64,000 nt of DNA. It comes from an uncultured Chlorobiaceae bacterium. GTDB lineage: Bacteria; Bacteroidota; Chlorobiia; Chlorobiales; Chlorobiaceae. The translations under genes were made by a program, and so were the position numbers. The number at the start of each line of letters is the position of its first letter. The first letter of the stretch is position 1. Location: NCBI GenBank assembly GCA_903869365.1, contig CAIPYV010000096.1:62001-126000 (forward strand). The letters run 5' to 3'. Below are positions 56,631 through 64,000 of this stretch, piece after piece. The notes below the pieces were generated by a model. The model did no database searches and was not told the DNA's origin. It saw nothing but the letters and a program-made list of their open reading frames with translations.

Positions 56631-57875
56631 TCAGATAAATTCTTCGTAATAATCGAGATCTTTATGGAAGGTCTCTTCAAGGGCTCCAAGGGAAAAAAAG
56701 GCCGCCACCATGCAGATACCTCCAACCAGCAATGCCCCTGTTTCCAGCCCGAAGATTCCCCTGCTGAACTGAAACAACATGGTAATCGGCACGACCATCC
56801 CCCGAACAAGATTGGGTACGGTCGTCGCAACAGTTGCACGCAGATTGGTACCGAACTGTTCGGCTGCAACGGTCACAAAAATAGCCCAGTAACCGCCGGC
56901 AAAACCGAGAAGAGCACAGACAACGTAGAAGAATTGCGGGCTTTTGTTCCCCTGCAGAAAATAAAGTGCAACCGCTCCGACCGTCAGCAGCATGAACAAA
57001 AGAATGACCTTTTTCCTGCTCTGCAAAAGCTGGCTTAACAGGCCACTGGACAGATCGCCAAAAACAAGGCCGAGATAACAATACATAACCGCATTTCCCG
57101 CCGAAACAGGTCCTGTAATGCCAAGTTCAACGGCAAATTCAGGTGAAAAGGTAATAAGCACCCCTACAACAAACCATATCGGTACCCCGATCATTATGGA
57201 GTTGATGTAGCGGAAAAACCGGTTACGGTCGGTAAACAAGGCAAGCATATTCCCCCGGCTGATACCAGCTTTTTTATCCATTGCCTTGAACATCCCCGAC
57301 TCGGCTACCTTGACGCGGGCGAGCAGAAGTAAAAGCCCGAGACCTCCTCCAATAAAAAAAGCGTTATGCCACTCATAGGTATTAGCCACAACATTGGCAA
57401 GAATAGCGCCCGAAACACCTATAGAAGCAACAAGCATGGTGCCATAACCGCGTATTTTGGTGTGCAGCACCTCTGACACCAGCGTAATGCCCGCACCAAG
57501 TTCGCCGGCAAGACCAACACCGGCAATAAAGCGCAACGCTGCATAGGCAGGGAGGGAGGAGACAAAGCCATTGGCAATATTGGCAAGGGAATAGAGCAGA
57601 ATAGAGGCAAACATAATTTTCAAGCGACCTTTTTTGTCGCCCAGCCAACCCCAGAGAATGCCTCCAACCAGCATACCGATCATCTGCATATTGAGCAGAT
57701 AAACCCCGTAATCAATGAGCTCCTTCCCCGTGAGCCCAAACGACTTCAAACTCGGCACCCTGACGATGCTGAAGAGTACCAGATCATAAATATCGACAAA
57801 GTAGCCAAGAGCCGCCACTATGACCGGAAGACTGAAAATATCACGTACCGACGCTTGCTTGTTAGGTTCCAACAC
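56631..57875 (-). CDS. MFS transporter, metabolite:H+ symporter-like
   Basis: A 414-residue membrane protein with twelve predicted helices. Loop 2-3 reads GWLGDKKGRLKIMF, the MFS signature G-x-L-x-D-x-x-G-R-R/K, and loop 8-9 has FGDLSSGLLSQLLQSRKKVI. GFVDIYDLVLFSIVRVPSL at the first helix and EVLHTKIRGYGTM match the sugar/aromatic-acid or metabolite:H+ symporter subgroup (MHS family, as in ProP or KgtP). Substrate not determined. The downstream end of its transcript approaches uvrA's end (convergent, 27 bases). It lies next to the NusG-like gene on the same strand. Confidence 0.88.
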   Translation of the reverse strand: MLEPNKQASVRDIFSLPVIVAALGYFVDIYDLVLFSIVRVPSLKSFGLTGKELIDYGVYLLNMQMIGMLVGGILWGWLGDKKGRLKIMFASILLYSLANIANGFVSSLPAYAALRFIAGVGLAGELGAGITLVSEVLHTKIRGYGTMLVASIGVSGAILANVVANTYEWHNAFFIGGGLGLLLLLARVKVAESGMFKAMDKKAGISRGNMLALFTDRNRFFRYINSIMIGVPIWFVVGVLITFSPEFAVELGITGPVSAGNAVMYCYLGLVFGDLSSGLLSQLLQSRKKVILLFMLLTVGAVALYFLQGNKSPQFFYVVCALLGFAGGYWAIFVTVAAEQFGTNLRATVATTVPNLVRGMVVPITMLFQFSRGIFGLETGALLVGGICMVAAFFSLGALEETFHKDLDYYEEFI

Positions 57876-57925
57876 AACCTTCCTTGTAGTTTAATCCCTT
57901 CGGGCTCTTCCTGAAAAACGCCAAT

Positions 57926-58519
57926 TCACAAACGAAGAAAATGTTTTTCCACAGCCACAATATCACTCTTCCTGGTTGAATCATCTCGTAGCGTCTGGGA
58001 TACAACACCAGTGATCGGCAGAAGCAAATCCGGATAAATGCTCACTTCGACGCCCTGCATAATACTTTCAAAAAAAACAACAAGCCTCATCTCCCTGCCC
58101 TGCTTGACCACAACACCTTCCAGATCCTTGAACGGCCCGGCAAGCACCCTGACCCTCTGACCTGCAGGAATCGATGCAACAACTCCATTGACAGCATCTG
58201 GTTCCCTGACCAGCTTTTTAAGCCACTCAATATCCCTTTCACCAATAACCGAAGGTTTTCGACCAATCCCGATAAACTTTACAACACCTTCTGTATCAAG
58301 CACATTGATATGATCCTTTCGCATATCAATATTGACAAACACATATCCTCTAAACAACGGGTCGCTTACCTTTTTCTTTCTGTCACTCCATTGTTTCCAG
58401 GTTTCAAGCAAGGGAAGAAAACTTGTAAGCTCTCGTTCAAGCAACATCTGATGTACTTTTTTTTCATGCCGAGACCTTACATAAACAGCATACCACTTCA
58501 AATTTTCAATATCAATCAT
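57926..58519 (-). CDS. NusG-family transcription antiterminator (UpxY/RfaH-like)
   Basis: A 197-residue specialised NusG paralogue. The NGN domain spans about 1-115 (WYAVYVRSRHEKKVHQMLLE, then FLPLLETWKQWSDRKKK, DPLFRGYVFVNIDMRK, VKFIGIGRKPSVIGE) and the KOW domain about 120-175 (GQRVRVLAGPFKDLEGVVVK). UpxY/RfaH proteins let RNA polymerase read through long capsule or surface-polysaccharide operons. Codons after it are the MFS gene on the same strand; polysaccharide-like genes are on the minus strand at 61-64 kb, 2.6 kb upstream, so it is a candidate regulator for that locus. It diverges from the outer-membrane gene at 58884. Confidence 0.88.
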   Translation of the reverse strand: MIDIENLKWYAVYVRSRHEKKVHQMLLERELTSFLPLLETWKQWSDRKKKVSDPLFRGYVFVNIDMRKDHINVLDTEGVVKFIGIGRKPSVIGERDIEWLKKLVREPDAVNGVVASIPAGQRVRVLAGPFKDLEGVVVKQGREMRLVVFFESIMQGVEVSIYPDLLLPITGVVSQTLRDDSTRKSDIVAVEKHFLRL

Positions 58520-58883
58520 ACAACAGAAGATTATTATTTACTTGTAATGCCGTAAAAGCCCTCCACAAACAAAGACTTAAGTGTTTTCTGCAAGCAAAGG
58601 TAAGAACTGCACATTATACTTGCAAAGCGAAAGCAGCACTTCATAACAAGCTGATCTGGAATATGATACACCTCAATTTACAATTATTTATCCACAACAC
58701 GTCGTAACTACGTTTTTAACTTTTCTTTTCTTTTCTTTTTTTTGACTAAATTAAATAACAACTCTATGTATTGCTAAGGAGATGAAAGGCAAACTTTACC
58801 TGCGGGCTGAAAAGAGCTATCCTCTCAGGGCAGCCTTGGTTTTGTTGGGGGGCGTTTTCCAACACTAATAAACAAATTATAAA
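58520..58883. other. 364-base divergent region between the antiterminator and outer-membrane genes
   Basis: No gene. The stretch contains a perfect DnaA-box-like sequence TTATCCACA (58688-58696), a pyrimidine tract made of three TTTTC units followed by eight T residues (58721-58743), and a plausible structured leader for the downstream gene (58789-58862): GGCTG/CAGCC around an inner AGAG/CTCT stem, then GTTGG/CCAAC. Promoters for both divergent genes should be here. Confidence 0.5.
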
Positions 58884-59486
58884 ATGAAACCATATTTTTC
58901 CTGTTTTTTTGGTGCTCTTCTCACTTTAACCATATTGGCAACACCTGTATATGCATTCAATTCATACATCAGCAGCAATATTGGGTGGTCGGCATCTGAT
59001 GATCTTAACATCAATGATCAACATAGTAATTTGCTGGCAAAAATACCCTATAGGTCAGGGACAACCCTGCTGGGCGCCATAGGTTCAAAATTTGAGAACT
59101 TCAGGATTGAAGGCGAATTAGGTTATCAAAGAAAACCTATGGATGTAGCGCTGATCAATGGCAGCTCTAAAATACTTTCGTTGCTGGCAAACGGCTATTA
59201 TGATTTCCATACCAAGAGCATACAACCTTATCTCACTGCAGGTATAGGATTTGGCTGGGAATCTCTCAGTGATGTCAGCGTAGGGGGAAACACGTTCATC
59301 CTCAGCGGAGGAGTCACAAAGGTAGCTCATCAATTAGGATTTGGAGTAGCCATTCCAATCGTTCCAACCATCTCGTTTGATGCACGATACCGCCATTTTG
59401 CCATGGGAGAAATCAATGAAGGAAACCTGATCAAATATACTCCATCATACAACTCATTTCTGGTTGGAGTGAGGGTCGGCATTTAA
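58884..59486 (+). CDS. Outer-membrane beta-barrel protein (OmpA-like or OmpW-like barrel)
   Basis: A 200-residue protein with a signal peptide (MKPYFSCFFGALLTLTILAT..., cleavage near VYA-F) and eight-strand-barrel-like alternation: SNIGWSASDDLNIND, GAIGSKFENFRIEGELGYQ, LSLLANGYYDFHTKSIQPYL, AGIGFGWESL, HQLGFGVAIPIVPTISFD and the final YNSFLVGVRVGI. This is a typical 8-stranded outer-membrane barrel similar to opacity/Ail-type proteins; function unknown. It begins 364 bases from the divergent antiterminator and is followed after 40 bases by cfa. Confidence 0.85.
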   Translation: MKPYFSCFFGALLTLTILATPVYAFNSYISSNIGWSASDDLNINDQHSNLLAKIPYRSGTTLLGAIGSKFENFRIEGELGYQRKPMDVALINGSSKILSLLANGYYDFHTKSIQPYLTAGIGFGWESLSDVSVGGNTFILSGGVTKVAHQLGFGVAIPIVPTISFDARYRHFAMGEINEGNLIKYTPSYNSFLVGVRVGI

Positions 59487-59526
59487 TTGACAGAGAGTCG
59501 CGTAACGGAATTCCACTCTTCGCATC

Positions 59527-60648
59527 ATGTTGAATGGCTTATATAAAAAACAACTTGAGAGCATCCTTGATGATGCCGATATCAAAATAGGAGGTAGTCG
59601 AGCCTGGGACATTCATGTGCATAGGCCGGAGCTCTACCGTCGCGCTCTGACCCATGGGAATCTTGGTCTGGGTGAAGCATATATGGAGGGCTGGTGGGAC
59701 TGCGACAGACTGGATGAGTTTTTTTACCGTCTTATCGGTTCCAGGGCTGAGGATAAAATTACCCCCACAGTAATGCTCATCGGGAAGGTGCTCAGCAAAC
59801 TCTACAATATGCAGCGTCCTGCCCGTGCTTTCCAGGTAGCAGAAAAGCACTATAATATCGGCAACGATCTCTTTAAAGCAATGCTTGACAAGCGGATGCT
59901 TTACAGCTGCGCCTACTGGAAAGAGGCAAACAGCCTTGATGAGGCACAAGAGAAAAAGCTTCACCTGATTTTTCAGAAGCTTCACCTTAAACCGGGAATG
60001 AGGGTTCTTGATATTGGGTGCGGATGGGGCGGGGCGGCTCATTTTGCAGCTGAACACTATGGAGTGTCGGTTCATGGTATTACGGTCTCAGTCGAACAGG
60101 CAGCCATTGCACGGGAGTATTGCGCGGGCCTGCCAGTTACCATCGAAGTTATCGACTACCGAAAACTCCAGGAACGCTTTGACAGAATTTATTCCATCGG
60201 GATGTTCGAGCACGTTGGGTACAAAAATTATCGGAACTATTTCAAAGTTGTTCACCACTGTCTGAAAGATGACGGTTTGACCCTGCTGCATACTATTGGA
60301 GGAAACAGATCAAGCACCAGTGTTGAACCATGGGCCGACAAATATATCTTTCCGAACTCCAACGTTCCTTCGGCCAGCCAGATCAGCACAAACTATGAAG
60401 GACTGTTTACACTCGAAGACTGGCATGTCTTTACCCATGACGATTACGCCAGGACGCTGCTGGCGTGGTATGAGAACATCGAGAACAAGTGGCAGACGCT
60501 GCAGCCTCGATACAGCAAAGAGTTTCAACGTATGTGGCGATACTACCTGCTGAGCTGCACGGGTGGGTTCAGAACGAGAACGAACCAATTATGGCAAGTG
60601 CTGCTGTCGAAAAACGGCATTCAGGATTGTTACTGTATACCGAGGTAA
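59527..60648 (+). CDS. cfa: Cyclopropane-fatty-acyl-phospholipid synthase
   Basis: Cfa methylenates the double bond of membrane unsaturated fatty acids using SAM. The 373-residue protein has the N-terminal lipid-binding domain (GEAYMEGWWDCDRLDEFFYRL) and the SAM-binding domain with VLDIGCGWGGAAHFAAEHY (about 161-180), VSVEQAAIAREY, IGMFEHVGYKNY and the GGFRTRTNQLWQVLLSKNG end. The catalytic set is intact. Start ATG at 59527. It follows the outer-membrane gene with only 40 bases between, so they may share a transcript. Confidence 0.94.
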   Translation: MLNGLYKKQLESILDDADIKIGGSRAWDIHVHRPELYRRALTHGNLGLGEAYMEGWWDCDRLDEFFYRLIGSRAEDKITPTVMLIGKVLSKLYNMQRPARAFQVAEKHYNIGNDLFKAMLDKRMLYSCAYWKEANSLDEAQEKKLHLIFQKLHLKPGMRVLDIGCGWGGAAHFAAEHYGVSVHGITVSVEQAAIAREYCAGLPVTIEVIDYRKLQERFDRIYSIGMFEHVGYKNYRNYFKVVHHCLKDDGLTLLHTIGGNRSSTSVEPWADKYIFPNSNVPSASQISTNYEGLFTLEDWHVFTHDDYARTLLAWYENIENKWQTLQPRYSKEFQRMWRYYLLSCTGGFRTRTNQLWQVLLSKNGIQDCYCIPR

Positions 60649-60661
60649 CGGGAATACCAGT

Positions 60662-60693
60662 ACAAATACAAAAGCCCCGGCATAACCGAGGCT
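60662..60693 (-). terminator. Terminator for the small lipoprotein gene (minus strand)
   Basis: AGCCTCGG/CCGGGGCT forms an 8-base stem with one G-T pair (60673-60680 with 60686-60693), followed on the minus strand by TTTTGTATTTG. The plus strand has no T-run right after it, so it mainly serves the lipoprotein gene. Confidence 0.6.
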
Positions 60694-60720
60694 CAATAGA
60701 CATATCCCGTTTTTTTTTAT

Positions 60721-60891
60721 TCAGCGCCTGTTATTATCACGCCCCTGACTGTCTCCCTGACTACCGCCATGGCTGCCACCATGACTTGAAGAGCCCCTGT
60801 CATGTCGCCCATTATTACCTTTCTGAGAACTCTGCGTATCCATGCAACCCGCAAACAAACAAATCATGCCAAAAATTAAAAATCTTTTCAT
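60721..60891 (-). CDS. Small lipoprotein with His/Gly/Ser-rich tail (56 residues)
   Basis: From ATG 60891, preceded by a strong AAAGGAGAT site, the gene encodes MKRFLIFGMICLFAGCMDTQ, a clean lipoprotein signal with lipobox FAGC, followed by a 40-residue disordered tail rich in Ser, Gly, His and Asn (SSSHGGSHGGSQGDSQG). A longer start at 60945 is less likely because of that ribosome site. The histidine-rich repeat could bind metal. I know no named family; similar tiny lipoproteins occur in many genomes. It is convergent with cfa and precedes cysC by 219 bases. Confidence 0.7.
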   Translation of the reverse strand: MKRFLIFGMICLFAGCMDTQSSQKGNNGRHDRGSSSHGGSHGGSQGDSQGRDNNRR

Positions 60892-61110
60892 AATGATCTC
60901 CTTTATAATTAACAAGATAACCAGAACCGTCCTGTCCTTCATCATTGTCGCCCGGCCACGTTACTCATGAAACATACTTGTGTTTCGATAACGCCAAAAC
61001 ACACCGATGCGGGTCAGTACGCGCATATTGGCAATGAGTAAATTAATAATAACGCTCGACTATTGCGAATATAGCCGATAATCTAAAAATGCTACCAGTT
61101 TATCAGAACA

Positions 61111-61722
61111 TTACTTCAGACTACAGTGATTTATAACCGTCTGTAACAGATATTCCACACAGGCATCTACACTCCGCATCGAGGTATCAATGCTCAACTC
61201 CGCATCTTCAGGTGCTTCATAAGGAGAGGAGATCCCTGTAAAACAAGGCAGCTCACCTGAGCGTGCTTTTCGATAAAGCCCTTTGGTATCCCTTTGTTCG
61301 CAAATATCAAGAGCGGTACTCAGATAGACTTCAAAAAACTTCTCAGCTCCAATAATTGATCGAGCCATCGCCCGATCCTCTCGATACGGCGAAATAAACG
61401 AGGTTATCACAATCAGTCCTGCATCGATCATCAGTCGAGCCACCTCAGCTACCCGACGAATATTTTCGGATCTGTCAAGGGGCGAAAAACCAAGGTCACG
61501 GTTCAGACCATGACGGACATTGTCTCCATCCAATACGGAGCAGTTTATACCATGGGTAACGAGCCTCCGCTCCAGCGCAAACGCCAAGGTTGACTTGCCG
61601 GCACCTGAGAATCCGGTAAACCAAAGTACAAGAGACTGATAACCAAGGAGAGCCTGACGATCAACTCCCGTCACCTGGCTGTTTTGCCAAACAATTTCTT
61701 TTTTTTCTTTTTTGATCTGCAC
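61111..61722 (-). CDS. cysC: Adenylylsulfate kinase (APS kinase)
   Basis: CysC phosphorylates APS to PAPS, the sulfate donor. The 203-residue protein has the P-loop GFSGAGKST (37-45), DGDNVRHGLNRDLGFS, NIRRVAEVARLMIDAGLIV, SFISPYREDR and CEQRDTKGLYRKARSGELPCFTGI, all characteristic. It is a single-domain enzyme, not fused to a sulfurylase. No sulfite-reduction genes are close. Its neighbours are a methyltransferase and a glycan-type protein, so PAPS for sulfating a surface polysaccharide is one possible role. Confidence 0.96.
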   Translation of the reverse strand: MQIKKEKKEIVWQNSQVTGVDRQALLGYQSLVLWFTGFSGAGKSTLAFALERRLVTHGINCSVLDGDNVRHGLNRDLGFSPLDRSENIRRVAEVARLMIDAGLIVITSFISPYREDRAMARSIIGAEKFFEVYLSTALDICEQRDTKGLYRKARSGELPCFTGISSPYEAPEDAELSIDTSMRSVDACVEYLLQTVINHCSLK

Positions 61723-61754
61723 TATCTCAGCATCATTACCCGGTTAATATTATT

Positions 61755-63020
61755 TCAAAGAAGCCGTTGTTCCTTTAATTCCTGAGAGGTAAACGTTAAA
61801 GGGTTAGACCTTCCATGCTGAGCAAACCAGGCTACATGTTCAGCAACCAAATCGAATCGCAGAATGTATCCATCTTTTGCCGGCAGTCGCAAAACTCCAT
61901 TGATGACACACTCCTGACTGATTTCGACCGGTGTCGCATTCAAGTCGAAACGTGCATAATTGAGGTTAACAACCGCTTCATCCGAATTCAGAAGCTGAAC
62001 GCCTAATCTGACTTGTCCCGCCTGTACAAGTTCGGTCAACCACTTCCCTGTACCGGTATTCCGTAACGTCAGAGCGAAGCGCAACCCCGGTGAACCCCCT
62101 ACAGATTCTTTTACCAAAGAGAGCAACTGCAATTCACCACCAAGAGTTTTCAGTTGACGACTGTCCATTTGCGCTTCTCCCTTTTGAAGATAAAAGCACT
62201 GAGTATCGGTCACCTGATTAACCAACGTCTTCAATAAGGCATGTGCACGTTTTACACTTATCCCTTTAGTACTCCATTGCTCAAACTCTGCAAACGAAAG
62301 TTGCTGTGGCTGTTGAAACTGAACCAGAACTTCGGGAGGCCTCAAACCAACTTGAGCTGCAATTTCAGCTATCCGGGGCAGGCTTACATTATTTTCAATT
62401 ACTTTATACTGACTCATCTCAGTCTGTGACTCAATGGTCTGGGAATGCTCCGGACCAGGTTCCAAAAAAGCGACACGCCCACCCTGCTTAAGTACTCTTG
62501 CAAACTCCTTTAATATTGCCGCTTGATCGCGCAAATGGTGAAACGCTTCAAAACAGACTATGCGGTCAATACTCTCATCGCTTAACGGCAGACGGTAGCC
62601 ATCGTAACAATGAAAGTCCATAGAGCCATCGCTCTTCACCCTACGCGTTGCTTTCAGTCGCTCTGCGAGCCTGATCGCTGATGGCGTTACATCAATGCCA
62701 ATCGCATCGCAGCCCATTTGAGCCAATCCAAGCGTCAACCATCCGGTTGAACATCCAAAATCAAGTACCCTGGCCCCCCGAAACAAGTCAGCAGCCTGCA
62801 ACATGATTCCCAGATGCATTGCAAGTTTCGGTGACTGGGCTGGATCTGAAAACGGTTTTTTATACTGAATCGAGTCAGTTGTAAAACGAGCAAAATATGC
62901 ATCAGCCGCCTTAAGTAATTCGGTATCGGAGAGTTGCGCAATACGCTGTTGGACGTCAACACCCTGATTTTTTGAGGCAAATAGCTTCTTGTTTGGCTTT
63001 ACAAATTTGAATGATATCAT
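61755..63020 (-). CDS. SAM-dependent methyltransferase with C-terminal beta-sandwich domain
   Basis: A 421-residue protein. The first half is a class I methyltransferase: VLDFGCSTGWLTLGLA (about 85-100), IGIDVTPSAIRLAERL and IVCFEAFHHLRDQAAILKEF. The last 130 residues (about 290-421) are a different domain with short strands such as LTLRNTGTGKW, GQVRLGVQLL, and FDLVAEHVAWFAQHGRSNP; this resembles the Ig-like domain often joined to enzymes of surface-polysaccharide loci. The methyl acceptor is unknown. It lies 32 bases upstream of cysC on the same strand and 68 bases downstream of the glycan-like gene, in a likely operon. Confidence 0.85.
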   Translation of the reverse strand: MISFKFVKPNKKLFASKNQGVDVQQRIAQLSDTELLKAADAYFARFTTDSIQYKKPFSDPAQSPKLAMHLGIMLQAADLFRGARVLDFGCSTGWLTLGLAQMGCDAIGIDVTPSAIRLAERLKATRRVKSDGSMDFHCYDGYRLPLSDESIDRIVCFEAFHHLRDQAAILKEFARVLKQGGRVAFLEPGPEHSQTIESQTEMSQYKVIENNVSLPRIAEIAAQVGLRPPEVLVQFQQPQQLSFAEFEQWSTKGISVKRAHALLKTLVNQVTDTQCFYLQKGEAQMDSRQLKTLGGELQLLSLVKESVGGSPGLRFALTLRNTGTGKWLTELVQAGQVRLGVQLLNSDEAVVNLNYARFDLNATPVEISQECVINGVLRLPAKDGYILRFDLVAEHVAWFAQHGRSNPLTFTSQELKEQRLL

Positions 63021-63088
63021 TTATTCTGAAACTTATTTTGTTTCTCTAATGTCCCGCATTTATCAATTACACCGCCTTTATTACTCAT

Positions 63089-64000
63089 TTATTTCCATCC
63101 TAGCGATAATTTTTTCACTCTTACAGAACCACTAGAAATCATTTTCCACCCTAATCGAATGTTTCTAGTCCCAAAAGGTAACGTAATTTGATGATTTTGA
63201 TTGCAATCGAAGGCTTTATTGAGGAGAATTTCATCATGGAAATCCAAGCACTGCACTAAAAATTGAAGTTGCTGCCCGCCACTTGTCACCACATGAAATC
63301 TCCAAATCCCAAAAGCTCTGAGCTGTCCCGGTGCAATAATGCCTAAGGACCACACCTCTTCAAACTGGTCATCGGGAAGTTCTGAAACAATATGCCAGCC
63401 GTAATCATCTAACGATGCAAAAGTCGCTTGACCTAGCCATACACCGAATACCTTAGATAATTGCTGTTCGTTGAAAAAAGGTACTATACTATTCTTTGTG
63501 TGTAATGGTGGTAGCGCATCAGCTTCGTCCATTAATAACTGAAGATCCAACCCCAAAGGTATCTGCCTATCATTCACTATGCGTGCTGCGTCGGGGTTTC
63601 CAATGCCATCACGACAGTAATTGAAAACATCAAGAGCAACGGAATTATTATTTTCATAAAGTCGATCAGATAAACCTTGCAGCCACTCTTGCGCAAGCTC
63701 GTTAGCTATCACCTCATTTTTTGCTAATGCGTTACGAGCTGCCAAGGCTAACCCTGGCCGGTAAGCTTTGTCGATATCAACAAGCTGGGTATTCTGAGCG
63801 GTCCAGACAAAATACCCCCCCTTGCCTAACACTTGGGCTGGTGTATATCGCGTGGCAAGTATCATGTCCAACAAATAATTTGGCCCATAGTAGTCTTGGG
63901 GTAACCATCCGGATGTCCAATAGGAGTGCACTTCAGTCTGATCTGGCCATGCAAGGTTTTGTGCAACGTTATACAAGGTTAGTCCTTCTAAGGCGATCCA
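63089..64000 (-). CDS. C-terminal part of a large glycan-synthesis-like protein (cut by window edge)
   Basis: The frame is open to the right edge; about 304 codons are visible, ending in VRVKKLSLGWK. The visible start reads WIALEGLTLY... and SYWTSGWLPQDYYGPNYLLD, then MILATRYTPAQVLGKGGYFV and RPGLALAARNALAKNEVIA. The pattern of a YGPNYL..ILA.RYT.A..LGKGGYFVW stretch followed by a Leu/Ala-rich segment recalls the second half of GT-A-like glycosyltransferases in capsule clusters, where YGPNYLEDLLLAFRYT-like motifs occur, but I cannot name the family. The last 100 residues form a beta-rich domain (FHVVTSGGQQLQFLVQCLDF). It starts the operon with the methyltransferase and cysC. Confidence 0.55.
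   Translation of the reverse strand, partial: WIALEGLTLYNVAQNLAWPDQTEVHSYWTSGWLPQDYYGPNYLLDMILATRYTPAQVLGKGGYFVWTAQNTQLVDIDKAYRPGLALAARNALAKNEVIANELAQEWLQGLSDRLYENNNSVALDVFNYCRDGIGNPDAARIVNDRQIPLGLDLQLLMDEADALPPLHTKNSIVPFFNEQQLSKVFGVWLGQATFASLDDYGWHIVSELPDDQFEEVWSLGIIAPGQLRAFGIWRFHVVTSGGQQLQFLVQCLDFHDEILLNKAFDCNQNHQITLPFGTRNIRLGWKMISSGSVRVKKLSLGWK

Noticed and set aside
58688-58696. Perfect DnaA-box-like sequence TTATCCACA
   Set aside because: A single box without further boxes, AT-rich unwinding region or dnaA/dnaN neighbours; chance occurrence is likely, so no origin is called.
58789-58830. c-di-GMP riboswitch suggested by GGCAAAC near 58803
   Set aside because: Only the short GGCAAAC matches; the conserved tetraloop-receptor and the GGGACGCAAAGCC core are absent.

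Overview
The window looks like chromosomal DNA of a green sulfur bacterium (Chlorobiaceae). The strongest marker is pscC (8574-9215, minus), the membrane-anchored monoheme cytochrome of the P840 photosynthetic reaction centre. Supporting signs are a fused lpxC-fabZ gene, a carB gene split so that only the first half is present here, HPr kinase in a genome region with no PTS genes, and a set of carbon-entry enzymes (acetyl-CoA synthetase, pyruvate phosphate dikinase, PEP carboxylase) that fits growth around the reductive TCA cycle. I cannot name the species. No rRNA, tRNA, CRISPR array or complete insertion sequence was seen.

Layout. 1-8.0 kb is mostly minus strand: the start of ruvB, a peptide-type ABC permease, a 609-base gap holding a decayed restriction-endonuclease-like fragment between hairpins, then a co-directional series methyltransferase - DUF4905-like protein - tyrosine recombinase - hibernation factor - hprK - peptide-binding lipoprotein with several 4-8 base overlaps. 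8.1-16.3 kb carries queF, pscC, ppc, an H-NS-like gene, a ComM/YifB ATPase and a porin. 16.3-31.5 kb has sppA with an Opp-type ATPase, then rsmI-panC, pnp, leuS, acsA, a lipoprotein, tspO, an inositol-phosphatase family gene and lpxC-fabZ. 31.8-35.2 kb (minus) has pgsA, an Xre-type regulator behind a frameshifted partner, ruvC and a YebC-family gene. 35.3-43.0 kb (plus) has pheA-polA, an M23 peptidase, a DUF2795 protein, a BamA/TamA-type protein and rpe. 43.0-47.1 kb (minus) has trpC, carB first half, a JAMM protease and purD. 47.2-56.6 kb has a DUF374 acyltransferase with lpxK, an isochorismatase-type hydrolase, a nucleoside-type ABC permease, ppdK, a 52-residue four-cysteine protein and uvrA. 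56.6-64 kb has an MFS transporter, a NusG-like antiterminator, an outer-membrane barrel protein, cfa, a tiny lipoprotein, cysC, a methyltransferase and a glycan-type gene cut by the window edge.

How the genes work together. Most are housekeeping: DNA repair and recombination (ruvB, ruvC, uvrA, polA), lipid A and envelope (lpxC-fabZ, lpxK, DUF374, BamA/TamA-like, pgsA, cfa), amino acid and nucleotide synthesis (pheA, trpC, carB, purD) and translation (leuS, queF, rsmI). The right edge (antiterminator, lone cysC, methyltransferase with a beta-sandwich tail, GT-like protein) looks like the beginning of a surface-polysaccharide region, where CysC may supply PAPS for sulfated glycans. I did not find a convincing wholly new system. 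The items most worth checking are the restriction-enzyme remnant with its hairpins, the frameshifted gene ahead of the Xre regulator, the small four-cysteine protein, the clamp-binding-like peptide at the N terminus of Pol I, the leader upstream of the outer-membrane gene at 58.9 kb, and the cysC/glycan neighbourhood.
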